Shown here one piece after another: positions 24,606 to 33,858 of a stretch of DNA of 61,492 nt. Within the stretch, counting starts at the first letter, position 1, and each line of letters begins with the position of its first letter. Both the position numbers and the translations under genes were made by a program. The notes below the pieces were generated by a model, which saw only the letters and a list, made by a program, of their open reading frames with translations, was not told the origin of the DNA and did no database searches. The stretch is from Marine Group I thaumarchaeote SCGC AAA799-D11 (GTDB lineage: Archaea > Thermoproteota > Nitrososphaeria > Nitrososphaerales > Nitrosopumilaceae), in NCBI GenBank assembly GCA_000746765.1, contig JOSY01000010.1, forward strand, positions 1-61,492. Reading direction: 5' to 3'.

Positions 24606-25919
24606 CTATTTTTTTTCTATTTTTTCAATAATTTCAGAGAACTTCCAAGGTCCACACTGTGCATCTGTAGTTTCACTTGAAAATAGTCCTGATTTATGGA
24701 GATGATTTACAATGTGTGCTGCAAACGGTAATGCTCCAGTTGCTCCAGGTGAGTTATAGTTTAGAATATGAAATGATGATTCATCATCAAGTAGAATTAC
24801 GTCTGGTTCAAACTTTCCTTTCTCATTAATTATTGATGAACGAATACCTGCTGTCCCTTTCTCTGTAATTTTTTCTGCATCAATTTTTGGCAAGAATCTT
24901 TTTACTCTTTCAACCATTGCTGATTTTGACATTGATGATTGTATCTCATTCATTGCAAGCTCTTGGAATTGCTTGTCAAAGATTGCTTTTCTTGCTCCTG
25001 ACCCTAACATCTCTAACATCTTTGGAACAAATTCTTTGATATTTTCAGCCTTGTTGTACCCATATGGACTAAAGACCGGAACTGCGTTTGGTCCAATCTC
25101 GCAACTTCCGTCAACTCGAATAATCCAATGTGGATCCAAGAACGGATAGTCTGGAAATTCTGGTACAGAATAGATGCTAGTTTTAGTTAGATTGTTGTAC
25201 TGTTTTGGTGCCTTCCAATATTCTCCTCTAAAGTGAACATCAGTTAATTCAGTTGCAATTCCAACATTATGCGCAATGTCAACTGCTTCTCCTCCTGCAG
25301 CATTAATCAAAAACTCTGTAAAAATTTCATCTTCTTGATTTAGTGTAACTTTCCACTTTCCATTTTCTTTTTTTGCCTCTGTAACTTTGGTATCTAAAAG
25401 AAATGTTGTTCCATTTTGTTTGCTATCTTTCATTAATGATTCAGTATATGTGGAATAATCAGTTGAACCATCTCTGTAAACACAAAGTGCTGATTCACAT
25501 CTTATCTCTGGTTCTATTTTTTTAATCTCTGATTTATCCATTAACTCAATGTCTTTTTCTTCTAAACCATTTTGTTTTGCCCATTTGAGATATTTCTCTA
25601 AAACCTTAATCCCTTTTTTGTCCAGTGCAACTTCTATTACTCCATCTTTTTTGAATGGCAAGTCATGTAGTTTGGAATATTCTTGCCACATATCAAATCC
25701 ATGAAATGCTGCATTTGCAAACAGCTTTTTCTTTTCAGGGTTGTATAGATATGGAGCATGTATTTTGCCTGTGTTTCTGCCACTGGTGTGAAAGGCAACG
25801 TTTCGTGCTTGTTCTATTACTGCTATTTTTTTTGATTTGTTTAGATGTGATAGGAAATATGATATGGATGTGCCAAGTATCCCTCCCCCAATAATTACCA
25901 CATCAAAATTTTTTGCCAA
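24606..25919 (-). CDS. lhgO: FAD-dependent oxidoreductase, L-2-hydroxyglutarate oxidase-like
   Basis: DAO-superfamily flavoenzyme of 437 aa. The dinucleotide-binding motif is at the N-terminus (DVVIIGGGILGTSISYFLS), then the LhgO-like HTSGRNTGKIHAPYLYNP and, near the C-terminus, HILNYNSPGATGALPFAA. The closest characterised relatives oxidise L-2-hydroxyglutarate or related hydroxyacids, but substrate assignment from sequence is uncertain. Monocistronic, convergent with the RHH gene. Confidence 0.85.
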   Translation of the reverse strand: MAKNFDVVIIGGGILGTSISYFLSHLNKSKKIAVIEQARNVAFHTSGRNTGKIHAPYLYNPEKKKLFANAAFHGFDMWQEYSKLHDLPFKKDGVIEVALDKKGIKVLEKYLKWAKQNGLEEKDIELMDKSEIKKIEPEIRCESALCVYRDGSTDYSTYTESLMKDSKQNGTTFLLDTKVTEAKKENGKWKVTLNQEDEIFTEFLINAAGGEAVDIAHNVGIATELTDVHFRGEYWKAPKQYNNLTKTSIYSVPEFPDYPFLDPHWIIRVDGSCEIGPNAVPVFSPYGYNKAENIKEFVPKMLEMLGSGARKAIFDKQFQELAMNEIQSSMSKSAMVERVKRFLPKIDAEKITEKGTAGIRSSIINEKGKFEPDVILLDDESSFHILNYNSPGATGALPFAAHIVNHLHKSGLFSSETTDAQCGPWKFSEIIEKIEKK

Positions 25920-26007
25920 CTGTTTTCAATTTAATTTCATTTTAGTTGATAATAAATGAAATCAGTAACAATCAAGGTTAATATCTAATAAAATTCAAAA
26001 CCAAATC

Positions 26008-26289
26008 GTGTTACCTGACAAATGTTCTGTTAGTAAAGAAGAAAAACAGTGTCCTAGTCCTCCTGAATTCATTGTATCGATTGTTGATGGGAAGGACGAG
26101 TATATGGTAGGAGTAACATGTGGCAGACACAAGCAGATTGTCTCAGGAAAGATTGGATTTTTGCAAAAAGAAGGTAAAATCCATGAAGGAAAGATTAGTT
26201 TTTCACCTGTCAAAGCAGTTGGAACTGACTGTATTCATGGAGATGAAGATGATTTTGTTCAAATTGACATGAATCGAAGTAAAAACTGA
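26008..26289 (+). CDS. Conserved-looking hypothetical protein with Cys/His, 93 aa
   Basis: Not recognised. Cys residues near the N-terminus (DKCSVSKEEKQCPSPPE) with a later VTCGRHKQIVSG and TDCIHGDEDD could form a zinc site. GTG 26008 lies about 29 nt after TTAATATC, consistent with a leaderless mRNA. Followed 17 bp later by another unknown gene. Confidence 0.7.
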   Translation: MLPDKCSVSKEEKQCPSPPEFIVSIVDGKDEYMVGVTCGRHKQIVSGKIGFLQKEGKIHEGKISFSPVKAVGTDCIHGDEDDFVQIDMNRSKN

Positions 26290-26306
26290 AATAATTTCTA
26301 GTATCT

Positions 26307-26687
26307 TTGAAAATATTGCTATTTGAGTTACTATCTGATATTGTAACAATTGAGAATCTCTTGTTTGTTGTTAAAAGTGAAGGTGCTACCAGTGAGATTC
26401 GAAGCCCTCTGAGTATTAAACAAAGAGAAAAGTGGATTACTTTAGGCGAAAATGATGATCCTGCACATATGCATGTTAATTCAGAATTAATTAGTCATGC
26501 AAAATTTGTACAAGAAGAAAAACCTGAACGTACAAGCTTTAGTGTTCGATTTTACAATAAAGACAATCAAAGAGTATTGGCTGCATTTTTTACAAAGATG
26601 TATGATGATTCTAAAACATTAATTCCTGAAAGAAAAAAAATGTATGATGAACTAAACGAAAAGTATTCTTCTAAAATTAATTTTTAA
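26307..26687 (+). CDS. Hypothetical protein, 126 aa
   Basis: Soluble alpha/beta protein of unknown family. The segment ENDDPAHMHVNSELISHAKF with two His and the later FSVRFYNKDNQRVLAAFFTKMY look like conserved core elements; there is a faint resemblance to haem-utilisation ChuX/HutX-type proteins that I cannot confirm. TTG start; probably transcribed with the 26008 gene. Confidence 0.7.
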   Translation: MKILLFELLSDIVTIENLLFVVKSEGATSEIRSPLSIKQREKWITLGENDDPAHMHVNSELISHAKFVQEEKPERTSFSVRFYNKDNQRVLAAFFTKMYDDSKTLIPERKKMYDELNEKYSSKINF

Positions 26688-26714
26688 AAAAAACCTTGTC
26701 TGAAAAAGACAAGG
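26686..26714 (-). terminator. Hairpin plus T8 terminator on the minus strand
   Basis: Perfect 7-bp arms CCTTGTC (26694-26700) and GACAAGG (26708-26714) with a 7-nt loop. On the minus strand the hairpin is followed by eight T, so it ends the transcript of the 28-aa ORF at 26725. On the plus strand no T run follows. Archaeal termination usually relies on T runs alone, so the hairpin is noteworthy. Confidence 0.65.
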
Positions 26715-26724
26715 AGAAAAAATA

Positions 26725-26811
26725 TTATTCTTGAGATTTCTTCTTCTTTTCTTTTTCAGATTGTAGTTTAGCTAATTCTAATTCTTCGTTTGTATGTTTG
26801 AATTTTTTCAA
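26725..26811 (-). CDS. Microprotein, 28 aa, highly charged
   Basis: TTG-started ORF giving MKKFKHTNEELELAKLQSEK and a Lys-rich tail (EKKKKSQE), predicted as one amphipathic helix. A good TATA-like element (TTTATATC on the minus strand, about 26833-26842) lies 27 nt before the start, and a hairpin/T-run terminator follows within 11 bp. The complete transcription unit is the main evidence for a real gene. Confidence 0.55.
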   Translation of the reverse strand: MKKFKHTNEELELAKLQSEKEKKKKSQE

Positions 26812-26880
26812 TCTGATTATTATTTACCGTTTAGATATAAAAACTCCTCATTTCTTTTGATAGTGACTTGGGCGTGAAAT

Positions 26881-27849
26881 TCAATATCCTACTGAGTAGA
26901 TCGGTTTTTTTCCATTCATTGCTAGATTGAGATTTTTTACAGTAATTTCTGCCATTTTGGCTCTGGTCTCTTTAGTTGAACTTCCTATGTGTGGTGCTAG
27001 TACTACATTTTGTAATTTTGCTAGTGGATGATTCTTACCTATTGGCTCTTGCTCAAATACATCTAGTCCTGCACCTGCAATGATCTTTTTCTTTAATGCT
27101 ACAACAAGGTCCTTTTCATTGACTACTTTACCTCTTGATGTATTAACCAAAAATGAACTGTTTTTCATTTTTTTGAATACTTTGATGTTAAACATCTTGT
27201 CTGTCTCTTTTGTGTGTGGAACATGAATGGAAATTACATCACTTTGTGTAATTAGCCTCTCAAATGAGACGTATTTTGCACCTAGTGATTTTTCTTTAGA
27301 TTTTGATATGCGATTTCTGTTGTGGTAAATTATCTTCATATCAAATGCTTTAACCCTTTTTGCAAGGGTCTGTCCGATTCTACCTAGTCCTAAAATTCCA
27401 AGTGTTTTTCCTTGAAGGTCCACCCCTACATAGTCGTGTGCACCATAGATTACTCTCCATTTTCCGTCTCGTATGATTCTGTCTCCTTCTGATACTCGCC
27501 TTAGTGAATCAAGTAACAACGCAAAAGCTAAATCTGCTGTCGCATCAGTTAATACTTCTGGAGTATATCCTACTCTGATCTTTTTTTCTTTTGCATATTT
27601 TGTATCAATATGATCAAAACCTACACTATAGGTGCTAATGGCTTTGAGATTTTCTGCCAAGTCTATTGTCTCTTTGTTGATTATATCGTATGGAAAACAG
27701 ATCAACCCATCTATGTCTTTAATTTTTGATCGTAACTTTGTCTGTGGGATTGGAATCTTTCCACGATGAACTTCAATTTGATATTTTTTCTTTAACTCCT
27801 TTAAAGCAAAATCGTGAAGTGTTCTTGTTAGAAAGACTTTCTTTCTCAT
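26881..27849 (-). CDS. D-isomer-specific 2-hydroxyacid dehydrogenase (glyoxylate reductase-like)
   Basis: NAD(P)-dependent enzyme of 322 aa. Rossmann motif LGILGLGRIGQTLAKRVKAF (from about 151), substrate-domain ISTYSVGFDHIDTKYAKE, catalytic Arg in NTSRGKVVNEKD, Glu in FEQEP and His in APHIGSSTKETR. It may reduce glyoxylate or hydroxypyruvate; serine or formate roles are also possible. Monocistronic, divergent from a zinc microprotein. Confidence 0.9.
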   Translation of the reverse strand: MRKKVFLTRTLHDFALKELKKKYQIEVHRGKIPIPQTKLRSKIKDIDGLICFPYDIINKETIDLAENLKAISTYSVGFDHIDTKYAKEKKIRVGYTPEVLTDATADLAFALLLDSLRRVSEGDRIIRDGKWRVIYGAHDYVGVDLQGKTLGILGLGRIGQTLAKRVKAFDMKIIYHNRNRISKSKEKSLGAKYVSFERLITQSDVISIHVPHTKETDKMFNIKVFKKMKNSSFLVNTSRGKVVNEKDLVVALKKKIIAGAGLDVFEQEPIGKNHPLAKLQNVVLAPHIGSSTKETRAKMAEITVKNLNLAMNGKKPIYSVGY

Positions 27850-27900
27850 AAAGGTGAGATTTATCTCAAACCATTTATACGATTTCTTTCTAATCTCTCT

Positions 27901-28047
27901 ATGTCTTCTGAAGCAAAAGAGGAAGAGGAATTTGCAATTTGTGTAGAATGTGGAAATTCTATTGAAAAATGCGTTTGTGTCTGTCCTTATTGTGGAGAGC
28001 GAGACGAATGCAAATGTGCTTTATTTGATGCAGCAACAGGAGGATAA
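27901..28047 (+). CDS. Cys-rich zinc-finger microprotein, 48 aa
   Basis: Seven cysteines in ICVECGNS, KCVCVCPYCGE and DECKCALFD, enough for one or two zinc sites. An acidic N-terminus (SSEAKEEEEF) precedes them. ATG 27901 lies about 30 nt after TTTATAC (27870-27877), so the mRNA is leaderless. It is 48 bp upstream of the 2-oxoacid oxidoreductase genes, but there is no sequence evidence of a shared role. Confidence 0.75.
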   Translation: MSSEAKEEEEFAICVECGNSIEKCVCVCPYCGERDECKCALFDAATGG

Positions 28048-28095
28048 GAATTTGGTAAAACTGACTATTACTATTCATTTCATAGGTGATTTACT

Positions 28096-30006
28096 ATGAG
28101 TTCTACTGATTTTACTTGGCTTATTGGAGGCCCTCAAGGCAGTGGAGTTGAATCTGGCGCCAATATCTTCTCAAGAGTATGTGCTGAAATGGGATATCAA
28201 GTATTTGGAAAAAGAGAATTTTACTCTAACATCAAAGGTGAACACAGCTACTTTGCAGTACGAATATCTGATCAAAAAATCCATTCTAATGTTAATGATG
28301 TAACCCTAATGGCATCATTTGATGCTGAAACTATTTTCCGTCACTATGATGAAGTTATTTCTGGTGGTGGAATAATTTATGATGCAGATCTTGAAGATAC
28401 TCCTACTGATAAGGTTCGTACTCTTGATGCACCGTTCAAAGAAAGACTACACAAAGAACTTGAATCTCATAATAAACCATTTACAATTGCTGGTGTTTTA
28501 GAGATAGCAAAGGAAAAAGGTGTTTTGTTATATCCAGTATCTTTCAAGTCTATTCTTGAAACCCTGGCAGAAGAGACTGAAAACCCTCGTCTAAAAGGAT
28601 TAATCAGAATGTTCAATGTTATTGGAGTCTCTTTGTCTTTGGGATTGGTCAAAATGCCTCCTGACTCTTTACAAAAAACAATTGGAATAATTTTTTCCAA
28701 AAAAGAAGAGATTGCAAAAATCAATCAACAAACTGCAACATATTCTTATAACTATGCTACTGCAAAGTTTGAAAATTTTAATCACACAATAACTGGAATC
28801 CAAAAAGAACCTGGAACTCTTTTGGTTCAAGGATTCCAAGGAACTGCATTAGGAAAGATAGCATGTGGTTGCAGAATGCAATCATATTATCCAATTACCC
28901 CAGCTTCTGATGAATCCGTGTTTTTAGAGTCCAACGAAATTTTAGAGATAGTTCACGAACGACCAGGTTCTACTGCAGTAATTCAAACTGAAGATGAGAT
29001 TTGTGCAATTGGAATGGCAATTGGTAGTGCCCTTACTGGGACACGTTCAGCAACATGTACATCTGGGCCTGGATTTGCTCTTATGACTGAAATGTTAGGT
29101 TGGGCAGGCATAAATGAAGTACCTGTTGTGATTACCAATTATCAGAGAAGTGGACCTTCAACTGGACTACCAACACGACACGGTCAAGATGATTTACTTT
29201 TCTCCGTATTTGCCGGCCATGGAGATTTTCCAAAAATTGTTTACGCATCAGGAGATGTTGAAGAGAGTTTCTATGATACTGGAAATGTGTTTAATTATGC
29301 AGATGTCTTTCAGATTCCAGTTATTCATTTAATGGATAAATTCATTGCAAGTTCTGTTGTAACTTGCAAAAGATTTGATGAATCAAAAATATCAATTAAT
29401 CGAGGAAAACTCTTGGAAAAAGTAGAAGATGGGTATAAGAGATTTGCATTTACTGACGATGGTGTATCCCCTCGCTCTAGATTGGGACTTGACAATGGAA
29501 TATTTTGGAATACTGGAGATGAGTCTGATGAAACAGGACACATTACAGAAGATCCTATAATGCGTGCAAAAATGATGGATAAGAGAATGTCTCGTCTTGA
29601 TTTGGTTCTTAAAGAGATCCCTGATACGGAAAAAGTAGTTTCCTTTGGTATTGAGGATTATACTATAATTTCGTGGGGTTCTGCAAAAGGACCAATCATT
29701 GATGCAATTAAAATGCTTAAAGAAGAGGGAATCTCTATTGGATTTATCCAGATAAAACTCCTACATCCATTTCCAGGTGATTATGTTTCATCATTACTAA
29801 AGGATGTAAAGACGATCATTGATGTTGAAGCAAACTATTCTGCACAACTAAAGAAATTATTTAAACAAAATGTAAAAAGAGACGTAGACTATTCTATCTT
29901 AAAATATACTGGTAGAGCAATGACTAGTACTGAAGTTTATGATTCACTTAAGAAAATTGTTGAAAATAAGGCAGAAAAAAGAGAGGTTCTAATGCATGGC
30001 GCTTAA
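28096..30006 (+). CDS. korA: 2-oxoacid:ferredoxin oxidoreductase, fused gamma-alpha subunit
   Basis: Oxidative decarboxylation of a 2-oxoacid to acyl-CoA with ferredoxin reduction, or the reverse. The gamma domain comes first ([20 protein letters not shown], residues 1-190), then the alpha domain ([20 protein letters not shown] region, [20 protein letters not shown]) and domain with SWGSAKGPI. 636 aa is typical for the fused type. Its ATG is preceded by AGGTGAT, and it overlaps the beta gene by 11 bp. 2-Oxoglutarate or pyruvate could be the substrate. Confidence 0.93.
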   Translation: MSSTDFTWLIGGPQGSGVESGANIFSRVCAEMGYQVFGKREFYSNIKGEHSYFAVRISDQKIHSNVNDVTLMASFDAETIFRHYDEVISGGGIIYDADLEDTPTDKVRTLDAPFKERLHKELESHNKPFTIAGVLEIAKEKGVLLYPVSFKSILETLAEETENPRLKGLIRMFNVIGVSLSLGLVKMPPDSLQKTIGIIFSKKEEIAKINQQTATYSYNYATAKFENFNHTITGIQKEPGTLLVQGFQGTALGKIACGCRMQSYYPITPASDESVFLESNEILEIVHERPGSTAVIQTEDEICAIGMAIGSALTGTRSATCTSGPGFALMTEMLGWAGINEVPVVITNYQRSGPSTGLPTRHGQDDLLFSVFAGHGDFPKIVYASGDVEESFYDTGNVFNYADVFQIPVIHLMDKFIASSVVTCKRFDESKISINRGKLLEKVEDGYKRFAFTDDGVSPRSRLGLDNGIFWNTGDESDETGHITEDPIMRAKMMDKRMSRLDLVLKEIPDTEKVVSFGIEDYTIISWGSAKGPIIDAIKMLKEEGISIGFIQIKLLHPFPGDYVSSLLKDVKTIIDVEANYSAQLKKLFKQNVKRDVDYSILKYTGRAMTSTEVYDSLKKIVENKAEKREVLMHGA

Positions 30007-30958
30007 GATGGCAGATTTCAAAACTGATGTTCACAATGACTGGTGTCCTGGATGTGGTGATTTTGGAATTGTCAATGCCATTCAGATGGCACTTGCAGAA
30101 ATGGGTGTTCAAAGAGATAAGACTGTAATGTTTTCTGGAGTCGGATGCTCTGGTAAAACATCTCATTTTATCAACACTTATGGTATACACACTCTTCATG
30201 GCAGGGTCTTAACATTTGCACAGAGTGCTAAAATTGCAAATCCTGAGATGACTGTTGTTGCAGTTGGAGGTGATGGTGATGGTCTAGGAATAGGCGCAGG
30301 TCACTTTGTTGCAGCAGGACGACGTAATGTAAATATGACATACATTATCTTTGATAATGGAGTTTATGGATTAACAAAGGGACAAGCATCACCCACATTG
30401 AAACTTGGAGAGAAGACAAAATCACTACCTTCCCCAAATACCAATTACAATGTTAATCCAATTGGATTGGCAGTTGCAAGTGGATTTACATTTGTCGCAC
30501 GAGGTTACTCTTATGATGTAAGGCATCTCAAAGATTTGATTATTCAAGCAGTTAATCACAAAGGTCTTTCATTCTTAGATGTACTACAACCTTGTCCTAC
30601 TTACAATGATCTTAACACTAGGGACTGGTATGCAGGAGTTGATCTAGTTGATGAAGCTCAAAAAAGACATTCAAGAATTTACAAACTTGAAGAGCAAGGA
30701 TATGACCCTGTTGTACATTATAATGAAGAAGCAGAAGTCAATGAAAGACTCGCACAAGCTCTAATCAAATCACTTGAATGGGGAAACAAAATTCCAATCG
30801 GTGTGTTTTACAAAAATGAAACTATTTCTCCATATACTGATAGATTAAAAGACAAGATTCCAAATTACTTGGAAAACCCTCCTGCAAAACAAAACATCTC
30901 AAAAAACGGATTCTCTGATGCTGATATCTCGCAAATCTTAGACTCTTTAGAAGTGTAA
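29996..30958 (+). CDS. korB: 2-oxoacid:ferredoxin oxidoreductase, beta subunit
   Basis: Thiamine-diphosphate-binding subunit, partner of the preceding gene. It has the Fe-S/ThDP features [31 protein letters not shown] and the ThDP motif [14 protein letters not shown] ... [15 protein letters not shown]. 320 aa. ATG 29996 overlaps korA; ATG 30008 ([11 protein letters not shown]) is an equally good start. The alpha-beta composition without a separate delta subunit matches the two-subunit archaeal type. Confidence 0.94.
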   Translation: MALKMADFKTDVHNDWCPGCGDFGIVNAIQMALAEMGVQRDKTVMFSGVGCSGKTSHFINTYGIHTLHGRVLTFAQSAKIANPEMTVVAVGGDGDGLGIGAGHFVAAGRRNVNMTYIIFDNGVYGLTKGQASPTLKLGEKTKSLPSPNTNYNVNPIGLAVASGFTFVARGYSYDVRHLKDLIIQAVNHKGLSFLDVLQPCPTYNDLNTRDWYAGVDLVDEAQKRHSRIYKLEEQGYDPVVHYNEEAEVNERLAQALIKSLEWGNKIPIGVFYKNETISPYTDRLKDKIPNYLENPPAKQNISKNGFSDADISQILDSLEV

Positions 30959-31008
30959 ATCATTCTTTAAACCAAACAGGTTATAGGCAAGTTTTGTAGA
31001 AGTGTATT

Positions 31009-31449
31009 TTGCATTTGAACATTAATGAGGCAAATACTATTTTTAGAAAATCAATAATCAAGGGTTTTTTTGAACCCCAACTGGTAACTCTTGATTTTAA
31101 AAAATCGCCCATAAAACATCCTGTCATAAATGATGACGGTCTAATGCAGTCTGATTTACTTCACATCTTTTTTGATGTTGACACAGGTGCAGATTATCCT
31201 GATGGTGATGAATGGTTTATTGTCGATATGTTATTCCCACATGATGTCAAATTGCCTGACAAACTAAAGGGTACTGATTATTTTACAACTCTCTCAGTTG
31301 AGGAAGGCAAGACATTCTGGCATCATCGTGAATTAATCCGCTACAAATATGGAAAATCAAAAAAACTTGAAAACGCTTTAGAATTTTTAGAATCAAAGTA
31401 CAAGGAACTACACGAATTACTAGAACCACTACAAAAAGATCTTACTTGA
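31009..31449 (+). CDS. Hypothetical protein, 146 aa
   Basis: Unrecognised soluble protein with acidic middle (HIFFDVDTGADYPDGDEWFI) and a helical, charged C-terminus (KKLENALEFLESKYKELHEL). TTG 31009 lies 28 nt after TTATAGG; TTG 31015 is an alternative start. It overlaps the convergent 31442 gene by 8 bp. Confidence 0.75.
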   Translation: MHLNINEANTIFRKSIIKGFFEPQLVTLDFKKSPIKHPVINDDGLMQSDLLHIFFDVDTGADYPDGDEWFIVDMLFPHDVKLPDKLKGTDYFTTLSVEEGKTFWHHRELIRYKYGKSKKLENALEFLESKYKELHELLEPLQKDLT

Positions 31450-31975
31450 TCTCTTTCCAAACATCACCTTTAAACGAAAATTGTTTTTGTGGGGATGATG
31501 CTGTGTTTAGCCTCCATCTTACTGATTTTGAATCAAATTTGTAATACACCTCTGTTACTTCTGATGGAATCTTTTGTGGATCCAAATGATATGGCAATAA
31601 TTCTAAAACAGAATCAATCTTTTCTATTGCATTATCAAACCACTGTTTGTCTTCAGTGTCAATTGTAAATCCTATCTTTGGATTGCCTGAGAAATTTATT
31701 ACGATCTTTATTGCATTACCGCTACCTCGCCTTCTCTTCATCTCCTTGAAGACAGCTTTGACTTTCTCCCAACGTCTAAAATCAAACCACTCAAAAAATG
31801 CATCATTGAATGTAAGTGGGATGTTTACATCTAAGAAACTCACAAAATCCTCATCATCTGCTTCTATCTCTTCTTGATTAATGGTAAAATGCGAATTTAG
31901 AAATCCATACAATACTTCTATCTCCCATGGTGAAATTCCATAGTATCGCAATGTTGTCGTAAGACTTTCAGACAA
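31442..31975 (-). CDS. Hypothetical protein, 177 aa
   Basis: Unrecognised; likely soluble alpha/beta. It begins MSESLTTTLRYYGISPWEIE, has an aromatic-rich segment (DAFFEWFDFRRWEKVKAVFK) and a basic stretch (KEMKRRRGSGNAIK). Divergent from the 32033 gene with 57 bp between starts. Probably group-specific, by inference from its lack of familiar motifs. Confidence 0.75.
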   Translation of the reverse strand: MSESLTTTLRYYGISPWEIEVLYGFLNSHFTINQEEIEADDEDFVSFLDVNIPLTFNDAFFEWFDFRRWEKVKAVFKEMKRRRGSGNAIKIVINFSGNPKIGFTIDTEDKQWFDNAIEKIDSVLELLPYHLDPQKIPSEVTEVYYKFDSKSVRWRLNTASSPQKQFSFKGDVWKEIK

Positions 31976-32032
31976 TAATCTTTACTCTCAAAAATTGTAA
32001 TTAAAGCTTCAATATCTCAAAACTAGAAGAAA

Positions 32033-32404
32033 TTGACCTTAAAATTAAAATTAGATGGGGCGTCAGTCACTTTAGATATGAAAAAAGAGTACGTAGTAAG
32101 AAGTATTGATGCTGCTCCTGATGGCGCACCATATGTTGTTGTATCCTTATCTTCTGTAAAAGACCTTAAAGAAGGAACTCAGAACCCTCAACCTCCTTTT
32201 GGAAGTCCAAAAGTTATGGGATTCTCAAACATGAATGACATGATGAAAGACCTCAACAAGATGCTTTCTGGAATGGGAGGTATGGGCATGCAAAGTGGCA
32301 TTACTCAACTAAAACTAGAGATGCATGAATACAAAGAGATGGGTCTTTCTGTTGGAGATAAGGTCTTTCTAGAATTAAGTAAAGCAGAATCTCTTGGTGT
32401 ATAA
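32033..32404 (+). CDS. Hypothetical protein with Gly/Met-rich loop, 123 aa (arcadin-1-like?)
   Basis: A beta-rich N-terminal half (LKLKLDGASVTLDMKKEYVV), a central flexible loop rich in Met and Gly (MNDMMKDLNKMLSGMGGMGM) and a final beta part (LSVGDKVFLELSKAE). It faintly recalls arcadin-1, a protein linked to the archaeal actin crenactin, but I cannot verify this. TTG start. Confidence 0.7.
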   Translation: MTLKLKLDGASVTLDMKKEYVVRSIDAAPDGAPYVVVSLSSVKDLKEGTQNPQPPFGSPKVMGFSNMNDMMKDLNKMLSGMGGMGMQSGITQLKLEMHEYKEMGLSVGDKVFLELSKAESLGV

Positions 32405-32405
32405 T

Positions 32406-32960
32406 CTAGAGTATTGTATTGAAATATTTCCAACCATAAAATGCTGCAATAGTTCCAATTACAAATAACATTGGCTTCCATGCAAATACTGGAAGTGATG
32501 GAGTTGCTAGTTTTACTTTGTAGTTATCTACAATTGCATGAACATTTTTCTTAATTTTGTCATGCCAAATACTGTATTCGACTTGATATTTTTTTAGAAT
32601 CTCTTCTACTTCATACACTACTGGAGTCCTTTGTGAAAACAAGTGTTGAAGATAATCTCTTGATACTTCTACTTCTGCATGAATTCCAATTAGTCCTTTT
32701 TTGAGGTCTACCATCCTTACATGCATCTCCCATGGTTTCTTTAGTTTCAAATTAAGACCATTTCCTATTTGATCAGGTTGTTTATGTTCAAATTTTACTT
32801 TGGTAAATCCCTCTTCTGTGAAAATCTTCATCAACTCATCAAAACTCTTCTTTACAACAACATGAAGTTGTTCTACTCCTTCTTTACTATCAACATCTAT
32901 TCTGTGTTTTAACCCATCAAGAAATGATACTGTCTTTGGATATGATGTGAAATATTCCAA
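32406..32960 (-). CDS. C-terminally membrane-anchored protein, 184 aa
   Basis: A cytoplasmic domain of about 150 residues (HRIDVDSKEGVEQLHVVVKK ... HAEVEVSRDYLQHLF) is followed by one C-terminal transmembrane helix (WKPMLFVIGTIAAFYGWKYF). This tail-anchored form suggests a membrane-surface role. Family not recognised. Convergent with the 32033 gene, 1 bp apart. Confidence 0.75.
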   Translation of the reverse strand: MEYFTSYPKTVSFLDGLKHRIDVDSKEGVEQLHVVVKKSFDELMKIFTEEGFTKVKFEHKQPDQIGNGLNLKLKKPWEMHVRMVDLKKGLIGIHAEVEVSRDYLQHLFSQRTPVVYEVEEILKKYQVEYSIWHDKIKKNVHAIVDNYKVKLATPSLPVFAWKPMLFVIGTIAAFYGWKYFNTIL

Positions 32961-33005
32961 TATTTTGGTGGAGAAAATACCTCTATTTAAAGCAGAACAA
33001 TAACA

Positions 33006-33785
33006 TTATTGCTTTTTTGGTGGATTTGATAGGCCTCTAACATACACGCATTGATCAGGATCTATTGCCATCTCTGAAGAATCTATTTTTCTATCTGTAA
33101 GAGTTGCACCAGAATTTCTAACTATTGCAAATGGTTTTGATTCTGCGCCTTCACCCATTTTGTGATTTGCAATTGTGGCCAAGTTATCTACAACTGCCTG
33201 AAATGTTACTTTGAGTGGATTGCCATCAAGATCTTTCTTTGACCTCATATCTAATACCGGTTCAATACCTGCACAAGCAATTGCAACACCAGAGGTTCCA
33301 ATTCTTGCAGGCATTAATCTGCTGTCTACTAGAATAACTCCAACATGAATTGACATCTTCAAAAATATCTTCCTTCGAAGTTGCTCTGCTACCAAGTAAG
33401 GATCTTTTGGATACAGAATTACTTTGCCTTTTCTTGCATTGGATTTGTCAATTCCTGCATTAGGTGCCATGATATTGTCTGATGATGTGATGACAAACCC
33501 TCCTATACCTCCAAAAATTTTATCTGATTCTCTAATCACAACTTCGGCAATTTCTGGTTTTAGTTGATATTTTTTTGAGACATCTAGTCCTTCATCTGAA
33601 ATTTGAATATTTTCAAGATCCACAATTCTTCCTTGAGAGTTTGAGATGTATTTTGTTGAAATTACTAAAACATCTCCATCTTCCAATTTTATCTTGTTTT
33701 TTTCTAACGTGTCCAAAAATACCTCAAAAACATCGAATTTCTCATTCATTCTATCTGCTAAAAGTGGCAAAACGGTTAACTGCAC
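33006..33785 (-). CDS. cofE: Coenzyme F420:L-glutamate ligase
   Basis: Adds glutamates to F420-0 in a GTP-dependent reaction, the last step of F420 synthesis. CofE features: LEDGDVLVISTKYISNSQGR, GGIGGFVITSSDNIMAPNAG, VGVILVDSRLMPARIGTSGV and DNLATIANHKMGEGAE. 259 aa is normal. It shows the organism makes F420, as known for thaumarchaea. Monocistronic and divergent from the leuC-type operon. Confidence 0.93.
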   Translation of the reverse strand: MQLTVLPLLADRMNEKFDVFEVFLDTLEKNKIKLEDGDVLVISTKYISNSQGRIVDLENIQISDEGLDVSKKYQLKPEIAEVVIRESDKIFGGIGGFVITSSDNIMAPNAGIDKSNARKGKVILYPKDPYLVAEQLRRKIFLKMSIHVGVILVDSRLMPARIGTSGVAIACAGIEPVLDMRSKKDLDGNPLKVTFQAVVDNLATIANHKMGEGAESKPFAIVRNSGATLTDRKIDSSEMAIDPDQCVYVRGLSNPPKKQ

Positions 33786-33858
33786 AATACTGTGAGTATT
33801 CTTTTTCTTTTTTATTGTTCTGAAAAGCTTTTAATCTCTAAAAGAGTGGTTTTTGATT

